This document shows, piece by piece, positions 49,346 to 58,130 of a DNA stretch of 64,000 bases. This DNA comes from Pseudomonas frederiksbergensis (lineage in GTDB: Bacteria > Pseudomonadota > Gammaproteobacteria > Pseudomonadales > Pseudomonadaceae): the NCBI RefSeq assembly GCF_001952935.1, contig NZ_CP018319.1, forward strand, positions 248,001 through 312,000, read 5' to 3'. The notes below the pieces were generated by a model, which saw only the letters and a list, made by a program, of their open reading frames with translations, did not search any database and was not told where the DNA came from. The first letter of the stretch is position 1; each line of letters begins with the position of its first letter. A program made the translations under genes and the position numbers.

Positions 49346-51184
49346 TCAATAACGAAAAGCGCCGCCGTGAATATCCGCCAGCAACTGCGGAGTGACCTGC
49401 ACGTAAGTCTGGGTCCCTGGCAGCCAGGCATAGATCGGATCATCACCGGTCTTGCCGGGGTCGAAGGCTTCATCCTTGAGCCGGGTCTTCTGATATTTGA
49501 AAGTACCGGTAGTCTCCATTTTCACTTTCACCCGCAGGAACAACGGCACCGCATAGGCGGGCATTTGCTCACGGGCGAACGCCAGCAGTTCACTGAAATC
49601 CAGGGTCGCCAGGGACTCGGCTGGCGTTATCGCCGCCATCCCGGCACGCCCGTTGGTGTTGCGGATTTCCACGCCGTAGGCCACGGCTTCGGAAATATGC
49701 GGGTGTTGCAAAAGAAGGTTCTCGACTTCGGTGGTCGAGACGTTTTCGCCCTTCCAGCGGAAGGTATCTCCCAGCCGGTCAACAAATTGCGCGTGACCGA
49801 AACCGATGTTGCGCAGCAGGTCACCGGTATTGAAGTAACGGTCGCCCTTCTTGAACACGTCGTGCAACACAACCTTTTCGGTCTTCTGCGGATCGGTGTA
49901 GCCGTCCAGCGGTGCCTTGTCATCGATCTTCGCCAGCAACAGCCCCTGCTCGCCTTTGGCGACTTTGCGCATGAATCCGCTGGCATCCCGAATCGGCGCG
50001 CCGCTGTCGTGGTCGTAGGCCGCCAACTCCCATGACATCAGGGAAAAACCGACGGTGTTGTCAAAGTTGAGGATGTTAGTGAAGCCGATGTTGCCGTCGC
50101 TGGCGGCGTACAGCTCACAGATATGGTTGACCCCGAATCGTGTCTTGAACTCGCCCCATGCGCCGGGGCGCAGGCCATTGCCGATCATCTTCGTCACGCG
50201 GTGCTGGCTGTCGTCGGCGCTGGGCGGTTGATCCACCAGGTAGCGGCACAATTCACCGACGTAACCGAGGGTGGTCGCGCGGTACTTGCGCACGTCGCTC
50301 CAGAACTGACTCGCGCTAAACTTGCGGCGAATGGCAAAGCCCGAGGCGCCACTGATTGCCGAGCCCCAGCACACGCACAACCCGGTGGCGTGATAGAGCG
50401 GCAAGGTGCAATAGACGACATCCTCCGGGCGCATATTCAGGGCGATCAGGCCGAAACTCGTGGAGCTGCGCATCCAGCGGCCGTGCTTGAATACCCCGGC
50501 CTTGGGCAAGCCGGTGGTGCCCGAGGTGTAGATATAGAAACAAGGGTCGTCGAAAAAAACCTGCTGACTGCTGGCGGGGTTGGCGCTGGAGCTGTCGGCA
50601 CTGGCGGTCATCAGGTTGATGAACCCGTCGGGCGCAATGCCCGGATGACTGAAGGTGTCTCGATCAGCGACAAACCAGCTGCGCGTCGCCTCGATCGACA
50701 CCCGTTCGCGAACCGCCGAAAACGCCGGCACCAACTCTTCTCCGACGATGATCGCCGCGGGTGCCACCAGGTTCAGGCTGTGAGCCAGGGTATCGCGGGT
50801 CTGAGAAGTATTGAGCAAGGCACTGATCGCGCCGACCTTGGCCACTGCCAGGATCGTCACCAGCAGTTCCGGGCGATTCTCGATAAAGACCGCCACCACA
50901 TCGCCCTTGCGGATGCCTTGGGCAATCAGATGATGGGCAATGCGATTGGCCCATTGGTTGACCTGAGCATACGTAAGCGCCACTTCGCCCTGCAGCAATG
51001 CCGGGCCATCGGGATTGCGCAACGTCGCTTGCTCGAAGCTCCAGCCCAGGCCACACGGTTGGGTCGGGTCCTTGACGTTGGCGGCTTTCATGCCCTTCAC
51101 CACACGCGGAATGGCTTTGGCAATGGAAGGCAGCTTGCGGAGCATCATGCTCCAGGTAATCGTGTCGTTTGGCGTGCGGCTCAT
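49346..51184 (-). CDS. Long-chain acyl-CoA synthetase (FATP/FadD6-like AMP-dependent ligase)
   Basis: This 612-residue ANL-superfamily enzyme is likely to activate fatty acids to acyl-CoA with ATP. The P-loop-like motif FYIYTSGTTGLPKAG, the A5 region YAASDGNIGFTN, the hinge region RLGDTFRWKGENVSTTEVE and the C-terminal TGTFKYQK lysine segment are all present. The pattern matches the long/very-long-chain branch related to eukaryotic FATPs rather than FadD. The chain length preference cannot be read. It is monocistronic. Confidence 0.85.
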   Translation of the reverse strand: MSRTPNDTITWSMMLRKLPSIAKAIPRVVKGMKAANVKDPTQPCGLGWSFEQATLRNPDGPALLQGEVALTYAQVNQWANRIAHHLIAQGIRKGDVVAVFIENRPELLVTILAVAKVGAISALLNTSQTRDTLAHSLNLVAPAAIIVGEELVPAFSAVRERVSIEATRSWFVADRDTFSHPGIAPDGFINLMTASADSSSANPASSQQVFFDDPCFYIYTSGTTGLPKAGVFKHGRWMRSSTSFGLIALNMRPEDVVYCTLPLYHATGLCVCWGSAISGASGFAIRRKFSASQFWSDVRKYRATTLGYVGELCRYLVDQPPSADDSQHRVTKMIGNGLRPGAWGEFKTRFGVNHICELYAASDGNIGFTNILNFDNTVGFSLMSWELAAYDHDSGAPIRDASGFMRKVAKGEQGLLLAKIDDKAPLDGYTDPQKTEKVVLHDVFKKGDRYFNTGDLLRNIGFGHAQFVDRLGDTFRWKGENVSTTEVENLLLQHPHISEAVAYGVEIRNTNGRAGMAAITPAESLATLDFSELLAFAREQMPAYAVPLFLRVKVKMETTGTFKYQKTRLKDEAFDPGKTGDDPIYAWLPGTQTYVQVTPQLLADIHGGAFRY

Positions 51185-51364
51185 GGTTGCTCCCGGTCGA
51201 TCTTTTTATTGTTCGGGCGGCGTTGATTGAGGCCGAAAATACGTCAGCGGTTCCTGAGCTGTACACGCGGTTTTTGAAATGATTTGTATCCACGTCTGCG
51301 GCATTCGTAATCGCGAGCTTGTGCCGGGCAATTGGTTCCATCGAATCGATGTCGACCACGCAAA
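51185..51364. other. Upstream half of the intergenic region before the DUF3509 gene
   Basis: No gene was recognised here. The acyl-CoA synthetase promoter should lie here on the minus strand but no clear -35/-10 pair was found. The remaining part (51365-51528) holds direct repeats and a sigma-54 site, listed separately. Confidence 0.5.
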
Positions 51365-51403
51365 ATGCAGGATGCACGATGGCCATTCATGCAGATTGCA
51401 CGA
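51365..51403. promoter_or_regulatory. Two 15-bp direct repeats upstream of a sigma-54 promoter
   Basis: ATGCAGGATGCACGA (51365-51379) and ATGCAGATTGCACGA (51389-51403) differ at two bases and are 24 nt apart. Each contains TGCA-N3-TGCA, a small dyad. They end about 64 nt before the -24 element, a normal place for activator sites. Confidence 0.5.
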
Positions 51404-51466
51404 AAGTGCGAAAACACTGAAAAACTAACTTGTTGATATATAAGTATTTTTAAAAAATCAGGTGCT

Positions 51467-51482
51467 GGCACAATCACTGCAA
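51467..51482 (+). promoter_or_regulatory. Sigma-54 promoter of the DUF3509 gene
   Basis: TGGCACAATCACTGCA fits TGGCAC-N5-TTGCW with one mismatch and the exact GG-to-GC spacing. The start of transcription would be about 35 nt before ATG 51529. A very AT-rich stretch (51431-51460) just upstream could bend DNA or bind IHF. Confidence 0.7.
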
Positions 51483-51528
51483 CTACCTCTGCATGCTTGC
51501 CATTCAAGAGCTAACGGAGCTGATAGAC

Positions 51529-51807
51529 ATGAACCTGATACAAGAAAAATTTTCGTCCCTGTTCTCCAACTTCGAAGTGACCACCCAGCCACGTCCGGAT
51601 GGTGGCATTTTGCTGACCTTGAGCAGCGCCGACGGCAAAGTCTTCAAACGCTCGATTTCCTACCAGCAACTGCATGCAGGTGATCAGCTGTCCTGGGTGA
51701 TCAGCGCCATTCGCCGTGACATCGCCGAACAGGCCAGCGAACTGCCGCAGATTTCCATGCTGCAAAGCCAGCAACGGTTTGCCCTGCCGACGTATCACTC
51801 GGCTTAA
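51529..51807 (+). CDS. DUF3509 family protein
   Basis: This 92-residue cytoplasmic protein of unknown function reads MNLIQEKFSSLFSNFEVTTQ, then SADGKVFKRSISYQQL and a helix with ISAIRRDIAEQASELP. It matches DUF3509, a family largely confined to Pseudomonas. ATG 51529 lies 9 nt from GGAG. It has its own sigma-54-type promoter and a strong terminator, so it is a single-gene unit. Confidence 0.8.
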   Translation: MNLIQEKFSSLFSNFEVTTQPRPDGGILLTLSSADGKVFKRSISYQQLHAGDQLSWVISAIRRDIAEQASELPQISMLQSQQRFALPTYHSA

Positions 51808-51827
51808 ACCGTTCCGGGGCTGTAACC

Positions 51828-51867
51828 AAACAGGCCGTGAGAGCTTTCGCTCCACGGCCTGTTTTGT
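51828..51867 (+). terminator. Terminator of the DUF3509 gene
   Basis: AAACAGGCCGTG-AGAGCTTTCGCTC-CACGGCCTGTTT is followed by TGTTT. It begins 20 nt after the stop. Confidence 0.88.
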
Positions 51868-51934
51868 TTCTGACGTTGCGCAATCCCTGCTTCTGATCTT
51901 CGATCCCTGATCTCAGCTCCTACAGGGCATCGCC

Positions 51935-52480
51935 TCAGTCTTCAAGACGCGGGAAACGACTGGCGATGTCTTCGCCGGTGAAATTGGCCACCCAGCCGTC
52001 AGGGTTGTTGAACAAGCGGATCGCGATGAAATGCGGATGCTCGCCCATGTCGAACCAATGCCGGGTGCCAGCCGGTACCGAGATCAGGTCGTTTTTCTCA
52101 CAAAGCACCGCGTAGACGTAATCGCCGATGTGCAGGGAAAACAAGCCACGCCCGGCGACGAAAAATCGTACTTCGTCTTCGCCATGGCAATGTTCGTCGA
52201 GAAATCTGGCGCGCAATTCGGCTTTTTGCGGGTGATCGCTGTTCAGGCTGATGACATCGACTGTGATGTAACCACGTTCGGTCATCAGCTTGTCTATTTG
52301 CTCCTGGTAAGCGGCGATCACTTCTTCCTGACTGGCGCCGGGCTGGATTTTCGCCGCGGCTTGCCAGCGGTCAAAACGCACACCCTGCTCGGCCAGGGTC
52401 GAAGCGATGTCTTCGACATGCGTCAGCACCTTGTTAGGCAAGTCAGGGCTTGAGACGTGGTAAACGGACAGGCTGCTCAT
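51935..52480 (-). CDS. mtnD: Acireductone dioxygenase
   Basis: This 181-residue cupin enzyme of the methionine salvage pathway cleaves acireductone to formate and 2-keto-4-methylthiobutyrate (iron form). The metal ligands are visible: H97 and H99 in DEHCHGEDEVRFF, E103, and H141 in PAGTRHWFDMG. ATG 52480 follows AAGGAGTTGCCAA. In related Pseudomonas mtnD sits between mtnB and mtnC. Here mtnB is only a stub upstream and mtnC is absent downstream, so the enzyme may lack its usual substrate. Confidence 0.92.
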   Translation of the reverse strand: MSSLSVYHVSSPDLPNKVLTHVEDIASTLAEQGVRFDRWQAAAKIQPGASQEEVIAAYQEQIDKLMTERGYITVDVISLNSDHPQKAELRARFLDEHCHGEDEVRFFVAGRGLFSLHIGDYVYAVLCEKNDLISVPAGTRHWFDMGEHPHFIAIRLFNNPDGWVANFTGEDIASRFPRLED

Positions 52481-52491
52481 TTGGCAACTCC

Positions 52492-52596
52492 TTAACGGTT
52501 CAGCTTTTTATGGTTCAAGAGTGAGCGCATCTTCAACTCGCACTCGAACAAAAATTCAAAGGCCTCGATCTGCCGCAGCGCACGCGCAAGGCTCAC
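52492..52596 (-). pseudogene. mtnB: 3' remnant of mtnB (methylthioribulose-1-phosphate dehydratase)
   Basis: A 34-codon frame starts at a GTG overlapping the MFS stop (GTGA) and ends 11 nt before mtnD. It contains ALRQIEAFEFLFECELK, which matches my recollection of the C-terminus of Pseudomonas MtnB. In the reference order aroC-MFS-mtnB-mtnD-mtnC an intact mtnB of about 200 codons should lie here. The rest has been deleted, with the junction at or just before 52605, at the MFS 3' end. Confidence 0.72.
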
Positions 52597-53738
52597 GGTC
52601 TGTCCTCTTGCATGCGTGTGGCAATAATAACGGCTGCCGCGAAGGCTGCGAGGCTGGCAATACTAAAGGTCAATGCGGGGCCGAGGGCATTCCAGCTATA
52701 GCCGGAATACAACGCACCCAGTGCGCCGCCGGTGCCGGCCAGTGCGGCGTACAACGCCTGGCCCTGCCCTTGTTGGCGCGCGCCGAAGCTACGTTGCACG
52801 AACTGGATGGCTGCCGCGTGAAAGCTGCCGAAGGTCGCCGCGTGCAGCACCTGGGCAAACAACAGCACCCAAAGGAACTCCGCGAACGAACCGAGCAACA
52901 ACCAACGCAACGCCGCCAGCAGAAAACTTGCCAGCAGCACCCGTCGCACGGAGAAGCGCGCGAGGATCTTGCTCATGGCCAGAAACATCAAGACTTCGGC
53001 GACCACACCGACCGCCCAGAGCATGCCGATCAGCCCACGGCTGTACCCGAGTCGCTCCAGGTGCAAGGTCAGGAAGGTGTAATAAGGACCGTGGCTCATT
53101 TGCATCAGCGCTACGCAACCGTAAAACGCCAACACCCCGGGACTGCGCAACTGCCTGAGAAAACCGTCCCCCGCCGGTCGTTCACCCTGAACCGGTTGAG
53201 CGTTGGGCACCCACAGGCTGCTCACCACGATCCCGGCCATGATCAGCACCAGCGTCAGCGGATAGATATCCAGGCTCAACCCTTCGAACAGCCGTCCGAG
53301 CGCGACCACGGTAATGATGAAACCGATGGAACCCCACAGGCGGATCTGACTGTAGCGGTTAGTCTGGCCCTGCAAGTGCGCCAAGGTGATGACTTCGAAC
53401 TGCGGCAACACCGCGTGCCAGAAAAACGCGTGCAAGGCCATGACCATCGCCAGCCAGGCGTAGGTCTTGCTGATGAAGATCAGCGAGAACGTCAGCAGCG
53501 TGCAGACTGCACCGAAGCGCACGATGGCCAGGCGTCGGCCGGTGTAATCACCGAGCCAGCCCCAGATATTCGGCGCCACGCAGCGCATCAGCATCGGGAT
53601 CGCCACTAGCTCGCCGATGCGCGCGCTGGAAAAGCCCAGGTGATCGAAGTACAGCGCCAGAAACGGCGCTGTCGAACCGAGCAAGGCGAAATAGAACAGA
53701 TAGAAACTGGAGAGCCGCCAGTACGGGAGCGCCGCCAC
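52593..53738 (-). CDS. MFS transporter (MFS_1_like/HcaT type)
   Basis: This 381-residue 12-helix transporter starts MAALPYWRLSSFYLFYFALL. The motifs APFLALYFDHLGFSSARIGEL and FHAAAIQFVQRSFGARQQGQGQALY resemble the HcaT/nucleoside-type MFS group found between aroC and mtnB in Pseudomonas. Its substrate is unknown; neighbourhood hints at methylthioribose-related metabolism but proves nothing. The last residues (MQEDRP) may have been altered by the adjacent mtnB deletion. Confidence 0.83.
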   Translation of the reverse strand: MAALPYWRLSSFYLFYFALLGSTAPFLALYFDHLGFSSARIGELVAIPMLMRCVAPNIWGWLGDYTGRRLAIVRFGAVCTLLTFSLIFISKTYAWLAMVMALHAFFWHAVLPQFEVITLAHLQGQTNRYSQIRLWGSIGFIITVVALGRLFEGLSLDIYPLTLVLIMAGIVVSSLWVPNAQPVQGERPAGDGFLRQLRSPGVLAFYGCVALMQMSHGPYYTFLTLHLERLGYSRGLIGMLWAVGVVAEVLMFLAMSKILARFSVRRVLLASFLLAALRWLLLGSFAEFLWVLLFAQVLHAATFGSFHAAAIQFVQRSFGARQQGQGQALYAALAGTGGALGALYSGYSWNALGPALTFSIASLAAFAAAVIIATRMQEDRP

Positions 53739-53772
53739 TGTCCTTAGACCGCAGCGGCTGTGAGGTCAGCCA

Positions 53773-54864
53773 TTAAAGCTGACCCAGCACCGGCGTGCTC
53801 ACGCGCACGTCCAGGTTCTGCCCACGGTGACGCAACAGGTGATCCATCAGCACGATGGCCATCATCGCTTCGGCGATCGGTGTGGCGCGGATGCCGACGC
53901 ACGGGTCGTGGCGCCCCTTGGTGATGACGTCCACCGGGTTGCCATGGATGTCGATGGAACGACCCGGCGTGGTGATGCTCGAGGTTGGCTTGAGCGCCAG
54001 GTGCGCGACGATCGGCTGACCCGACGAAATGCCACCTAAAATGCCGCCCGCGTTGTTGCTGAGGAAACCTTGCGGGGTCATTTCATCGCGGTGCTCGGTG
54101 CCGCGTTGGGCAACGCTGGCGAAACCGGCGCCGATTTCCACGCCTTTGACCGCGTTGATGCTCATCAGCGCGTGAGCGAGTTCGGCATCGAGACGGTCGA
54201 AGATCGGCTCGCCAAGGCCCGGCATTACCCCTTCGGCGACTACGGTGATCTTCGCGCCAACCGAATCCTGGTCGCGACGCAACTGGTCCATGTAGGCCTC
54301 CAGCTCCGGGACTTTGTCGGGATCAGGGCTGAAGAAGGCGTTCTCCTCCACCGAATCCCAGGTCTTGAACGGGATTTCGATCGGGCCGAGCTGGCTCATG
54401 TAGCCACGAATGACGATGCCCTGAGTGGCCAGGTATTTTTTCGCAATCGCACCGGCCGCCACGCGCATGGCCGTTTCACGGGCCGAGCTGCGACCGCCGC
54501 CACGGTAATCGCGCTCGCCATATTTGTGGTGATAGGTATAGTCGGCGTGGGCCGGGCGGAACAGGTCCTTGATCGCCGAGTAATCCTTGGACTTCTGGTC
54601 GGTGTTGCGGATCAGCAGGCCGATGGCGCAACCGGTGGTGCGCCCTTCGAACACGCCGGAGAGGATTTCGACTTCGTCGGCTTCCTGGCGCTGGGTGGTG
54701 TGGCGGCTGGTGCCGGGTTTGCGGCGATCCAGGTCACGCTGCAGATCCTCCAGGGAGATCTCCAGGCCCGGCGGGCAGCCGTCGACAATGGCGACCAACG
54801 CCGGACCATGGCTTTCGCCCGCGGTGGTGACAGTGAACAGCTTGCCGTAGGTATTGCCGGACAT
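53773..54864 (-). CDS. aroC: Chorismate synthase
   Basis: This 363-residue FMN-dependent enzyme performs the last step of the shikimate pathway. Signatures are present: [18 protein letters not shown] (residues 15-32), [45 protein letters not shown] and the terminal [11 protein letters not shown] region. ATG 54864 (MSGNTYGK) is the family start, 8 nt from GGAG. Confidence 0.95.
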   Translation of the reverse strand: MSGNTYGKLFTVTTAGESHGPALVAIVDGCPPGLEISLEDLQRDLDRRKPGTSRHTTQRQEADEVEILSGVFEGRTTGCAIGLLIRNTDQKSKDYSAIKDLFRPAHADYTYHHKYGERDYRGGGRSSARETAMRVAAGAIAKKYLATQGIVIRGYMSQLGPIEIPFKTWDSVEENAFFSPDPDKVPELEAYMDQLRRDQDSVGAKITVVAEGVMPGLGEPIFDRLDAELAHALMSINAVKGVEIGAGFASVAQRGTEHRDEMTPQGFLSNNAGGILGGISSGQPIVAHLALKPTSSITTPGRSIDIHGNPVDVITKGRHDPCVGIRATPIAEAMMAIVLMDHLLRHRGQNLDVRVSTPVLGQL

Positions 54865-54992
54865 GCAGGACGCTCCGTGAATTCGAACCAAATACGTAAT
54901 GCGCGCCAGTATACGCAGGCTACCCAAGTAGTTCATCCTCGAACCTTATGGGTGCCTGCGAGTCCAACCGGCATCTTGTTCATGATGGCGTG

Positions 54993-55946
54993 ATGATGCT
55001 GCGAGTTATTGCCTTGAGCCTTACCCTCTTTACCGGCTTTGTACAGGCCACTGTCCTGCAACGCCCGATCACGTTGGACACCGGCACCGGCGAGCTTTTC
55101 GGCTCGTTATTGCTGCCCAAGTCCGACACGCCGGTACCGGTTGTCCTGATCATTTCTGGCTCCGGTCCTACAGATCGTGACGGAAACAACCCCGACGGCG
55201 GACGCAACGACAGCCTCAAGCGTCTCGCTTGGGTGCTGGCCAAACACAACATCGCCAGCGTGCGTTATGACAAACGCGGCGTGGCGGCGAGCCTTGCGGC
55301 AACCCCGGATGAACGAAACCTGTCGGTTGAAGCCTACGTGGCCGACGCCGAGGCCTGGGGCCGGAAGCTCAAATCCGACCCGCGTTTTGGCCAGTTGATC
55401 CTGCTGGGCCACAGCGAAGGCGCCTTGATCGCCAGCCTCGCGGCGCCGAGCCTGGACGCCGCCGCGGTCATTTCCATGTCCGGCAGCGCCCGGCCGATCG
55501 ATCAGGTACTGCGCCAGCAATTGAGCAATCGCCTGCCGCCACCGCTGATGCTGCGCAGCAATGAACTGCTCGACAGCCTCAAGGCCGGCCGCACCGACGA
55601 CAACGTGCCGCCGCAGTTGCAGGTGATTTTCCGCCCGAGCGTGCAGCCGTATCTGATTTCATTGTTCCGCCAGGACCCGGCGGCAGCATTCGCCAAGTTG
55701 AAGATGCCGGCGCTGATCATCCAGGGCAGCAATGACATCCAGGTCGGTGTCGGTGACGCCAGGCTGTTGAAGGCGGCCAAACCGGACGCCGAACTGGCGC
55801 TGATCGAAGGCATGAACCACGTGATGCGCATCGTGCCCAACGATGTAAAACGGCAATTGGCCTCTTACAAGGATCCGCAATTGCCACTGGCGGCCGAACT
55901 CGGCACGCGAATCCTCGGGTTTATTGACGGACTTCGCGCCAGTTAA
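54993..55946 (+). CDS. Secreted alpha/beta-hydrolase
   Basis: This 317-residue protein has a signal peptide (MMLRVIALSLTLFTGFVQA). The alpha/beta-hydrolase fold shows the oxyanion segment ISGSGPTDRDGNN, a nucleophile elbow GHSEG (Ser), aspartate in IQGSNDIQVGVGD and histidine in IEGMNHVMRIV. It is probably a periplasmic esterase of unknown substrate. ATGs at 54993 and 54996 are equivalent. It is divergent from aroC. Confidence 0.82.
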   Translation: MMLRVIALSLTLFTGFVQATVLQRPITLDTGTGELFGSLLLPKSDTPVPVVLIISGSGPTDRDGNNPDGGRNDSLKRLAWVLAKHNIASVRYDKRGVAASLAATPDERNLSVEAYVADAEAWGRKLKSDPRFGQLILLGHSEGALIASLAAPSLDAAAVISMSGSARPIDQVLRQQLSNRLPPPLMLRSNELLDSLKAGRTDDNVPPQLQVIFRPSVQPYLISLFRQDPAAAFAKLKMPALIIQGSNDIQVGVGDARLLKAAKPDAELALIEGMNHVMRIVPNDVKRQLASYKDPQLPLAAELGTRILGFIDGLRAS

Positions 55947-55954
55947 GCGGGGTC

Positions 55955-56222
55955 AGGGGGCGTTCTCAACTAGTTTTCACGCCGCGTTGTCGCCTTAAAG
56001 CGGGCCAGGCAAGGCGCAGGCCGCTGGTAATGGTTGTTCCCTTTCCAAGGCCTGCAACGCAGCCTGGCCCGCTTTAAGGCACAACCCGAAGGGCCGGGCC
56101 TGCTGTTGTGCAGGGCTGCGTTGCTCGAAGCTTGTTTGGAATGACCAAACCACGCTTCTCGCGCCTTGCCCTGCACAACAGCAGACCCGGCGCGGCGTGA
56201 AAACTAGTTGAGAACGCCCCCT
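55955..56222. repeat. 268-bp cloverleaf-like inverted-repeat element (MITE-like)
   Basis: A 32-bp perfect terminal inverted repeat (55955-55986 and 56191-56222, outer part AGGGGGCGTTCTCAACTAG) encloses two more perfect inverted repeats: a 19-bp arm (55992-56010 with 56062-56080, GCCTTAAAGCGGGCCAGGC) and a 17-bp arm (56100-56116 with 56168-56184, CTGCTGTTGTGCAGGGC). Both arms have 51-nt loops. Loop 2 read in reverse complement starts AAGGCGC and ends GCAACGCA, as does loop 1, so the element consists of two diverged units in opposite orientation. It has no ORF. Confidence 0.85.
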
Positions 56223-56313
56223 AGCCCTCCAGTCCTGAAAAAAACGGCCGATAAGCCTTTGTCGCCAGCGCTAAGACTGGCGACAAGCAGAGCTTGGACA
56301 GGATCTCGCCGTT

Positions 56314-57105
56314 ATGACTGATACCCAGACTTCACCCGACACCACTGCTGAAAAAGACGCTCCACCAGTGGTCGAGCTGCCGTGGGCGGACGTCCACGCC
56401 GAGCACCACAAGATGCTCCGTCTGGCGCCATTGAAAACCGACCGCAACACCGGTGGACGGCCGCTGCGCTTTGTTGAATTCGGTTACGCCGAGCGCAACA
56501 ACAAGGAACACAGCCTGATGCGCATGAGCATTGCGCTGCCCGGCCAGCGTGTGCGCAAGGAACAGAATCATCTGGACGTGTGGGTCGATCACGCCACCAA
56601 GCGTGTGCATTTTGGGCCTGACAGCGGTTTGCAGATCGAACCGATGAACCGTGGCATCGGTCGCTTCATGGCCGCTCAGGGCATTACCTGGGCGAAAAAG
56701 AGATGGCCCGGCTACACCGTCGACGGCACCGACCTGAACAATAAGGATGCGCTGAACGAAGACACTCGCCTGCGCCGCGATCACTTCTTGCGAATGCATG
56801 GTTTCGACGTGATCTACGCCGACGCCCAGCATTTGAAGGGCAGCGTCAAAGAAGTGCAGGTCGGCGACCTGTTGAGTGACTGGAGTACGGAAAAACTGCA
56901 GATCGTGGAAATTCTCGAGGCGGCGCAGATGCTCCAGCAGGCCGAGCAAAATCTCGCCGAGCAGGAAGTCAAACTGAAGAAACACGAAGAAAAGGTCAGC
57001 AAGTACAAGCGCGAAGACGCCGGACTGCGCTTTACCATTACCTGTCTGGTGGCATTTGCGGTGTTTCAGGCGGGGTTGTTGATCTGGATTGCCACGCACC
57101 GCTGA
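56314..57105 (+). CDS. Conserved hypothetical protein with a C-terminal membrane anchor
   Basis: This 263-residue protein was not recognised. The N-terminal 18 residues are acidic and disordered. A soluble domain (about 20-180) ends with NRGIGRFMAAQGITWAKKRW and TRLRRDHFLRMHGFDVIY, which faintly recall the GNAT fold (glycine loop, then an R..F...GF motif). A coiled coil follows (about 195-235, AAQMLQQAEQNLAEQEVKLK), then one transmembrane helix (FTITCLVAFAVFQAGLLIWI). The topology suggests a cytoplasmic domain tethered to the inner membrane. No function is assigned. Confidence 0.7.
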   Translation: MTDTQTSPDTTAEKDAPPVVELPWADVHAEHHKMLRLAPLKTDRNTGGRPLRFVEFGYAERNNKEHSLMRMSIALPGQRVRKEQNHLDVWVDHATKRVHFGPDSGLQIEPMNRGIGRFMAAQGITWAKKRWPGYTVDGTDLNNKDALNEDTRLRRDHFLRMHGFDVIYADAQHLKGSVKEVQVGDLLSDWSTEKLQIVEILEAAQMLQQAEQNLAEQEVKLKKHEEKVSKYKREDAGLRFTITCLVAFAVFQAGLLIWIATHR

Positions 57106-57107
57106 CT

Positions 57108-57213
57108 GATCGTTCCCACGCTCCGCGTGGGAATGCAGCCCGGGACGCTCCGCGTCCCAAAGCGGACGCAGAGCGTCCATTGAGGCATTCCCACGCAGAG
57201 CGTGGGAACGATC
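57108..57213. repeat. Palindromic repeat of the 150-bp family
   Basis: Outer arms GATCGTTCCCACGCTCCGCG and CGCAGAGCGTGGGAACGATC and inner arms GGGACGCTCCGCGTCCC and GGACGCAGAGCGTCC are visible. Orientation is opposite to the tandem copies at 39 kb. It separates convergent genes. Confidence 0.85.
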
Positions 57214-57221
57214 ATTACGGG

Positions 57222-58130
57222 TTAAACGCGAGAAGCAAACAGCGCCTGATGGTTGCGGCACTGTTCCGCCGTCAGCATGAACACGCCATGCCCACCGCGC
57301 TCGAAATCAAGCCAGGCGAAATCGACTTCCGGGTACAGCGCCGAGACGTGAACCTGGCTGTTGCCCACTTCGACAATCAGCAAGCCTTTCTCGGTCAGGT
57401 GATCCGCCGCTTCGGCGAGCATGCGACGCACCAGGTTCAAGCCATCATCACCGCAGGCCAGGCCGAGCTCCGGTTCGTGCTGGTATTCGTCCGGCATGTC
57501 GGCGAAATCTTCCGCATCGACGTAAGGCGGGTTCGACACGATCAGGTCGAAACGCTGACCCGGTAAACCATCAAATCCGTCGCCCTGAACCGTGTACACC
57601 CGCTCATCGACGCCATGACGCTCGATATTCTGGTTGGCCACTTCCAGTGCTTCGAACGACAGGTCGGCCAGCACCACTTCGGCGTTCTGGAACTCGTAGG
57701 TACAGGCGATACCGATGCAGCCGGAACCGGTGCACAGGTCGAGAATCCGCGCAGGTTCGGCGCCCAGCCATGGCTCGAAACGTTTTTCGATCAGCTCGCC
57801 AATCGGCGAACGCGGGATCAATACGCGCTCATCGACAATGAACGACATGCCGCAAAACCACGCTTCACCCAACAGGTAGGCGGTAGGGATACGTTCTTCG
57901 ATACGGCGCTTGAGCAAGCGTTGCAGCTTGACCAGCTCGTCTTCTTCAAGATTGCAGTCGAGGTAGCTGTCGGCGATTTCCCACGGCAAGTGCAAGGCAC
58001 CCAACACCAACTGACGCGCTTCGTCCCAGGCGTTGTCGGTCCCATGGCCGAAAAACAGATCCTCCCCATGGAAGCGGCTGACGGCCCAACGGATATGGTC
58101 ACGCAGGGTACGAAGTCGGGAAGTGATCAC
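57222..58130 (-). CDS. prmB: 50S ribosomal protein L3 N5-glutamine methyltransferase
   Basis: This 302-residue SAM-dependent enzyme methylates a glutamine of ribosomal protein L3. The SAM loop [19 protein letters not shown] and the catalytic NPPY ([14 protein letters not shown]) are intact, with the N-terminal helical domain carrying the PrmB-type sequence [23 protein letters not shown] start at 58130 is chosen because GGAG lies 8 nt upstream; the frame upstream does not resemble the family. Confidence 0.92.
   Translation of the reverse strand: MITSRLRTLRDHIRWAVSRFHGEDLFFGHGTDNAWDEARQLVLGALHLPWEIADSYLDCNLEEDELVKLQRLLKRRIEERIPTAYLLGEAWFCGMSFIVDERVLIPRSPIGELIEKRFEPWLGAEPARILDLCTGSGCIGIACTYEFQNAEVVLADLSFEALEVANQNIERHGVDERVYTVQGDGFDGLPGQRFDLIVSNPPYVDAEDFADMPDEYQHEPELGLACGDDGLNLVRRMLAEAADHLTEKGLLIVEVGNSQVHVSALYPEVDFAWLDFERGGHGVFMLTAEQCRNHQALFASRV

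Noticed and set aside
49346..51184. Polyketide or peptide synthetase domain
   Set aside because: The AMP-binding enzyme stands alone with no carrier or condensation domain and matches long-chain acyl-CoA synthetases.
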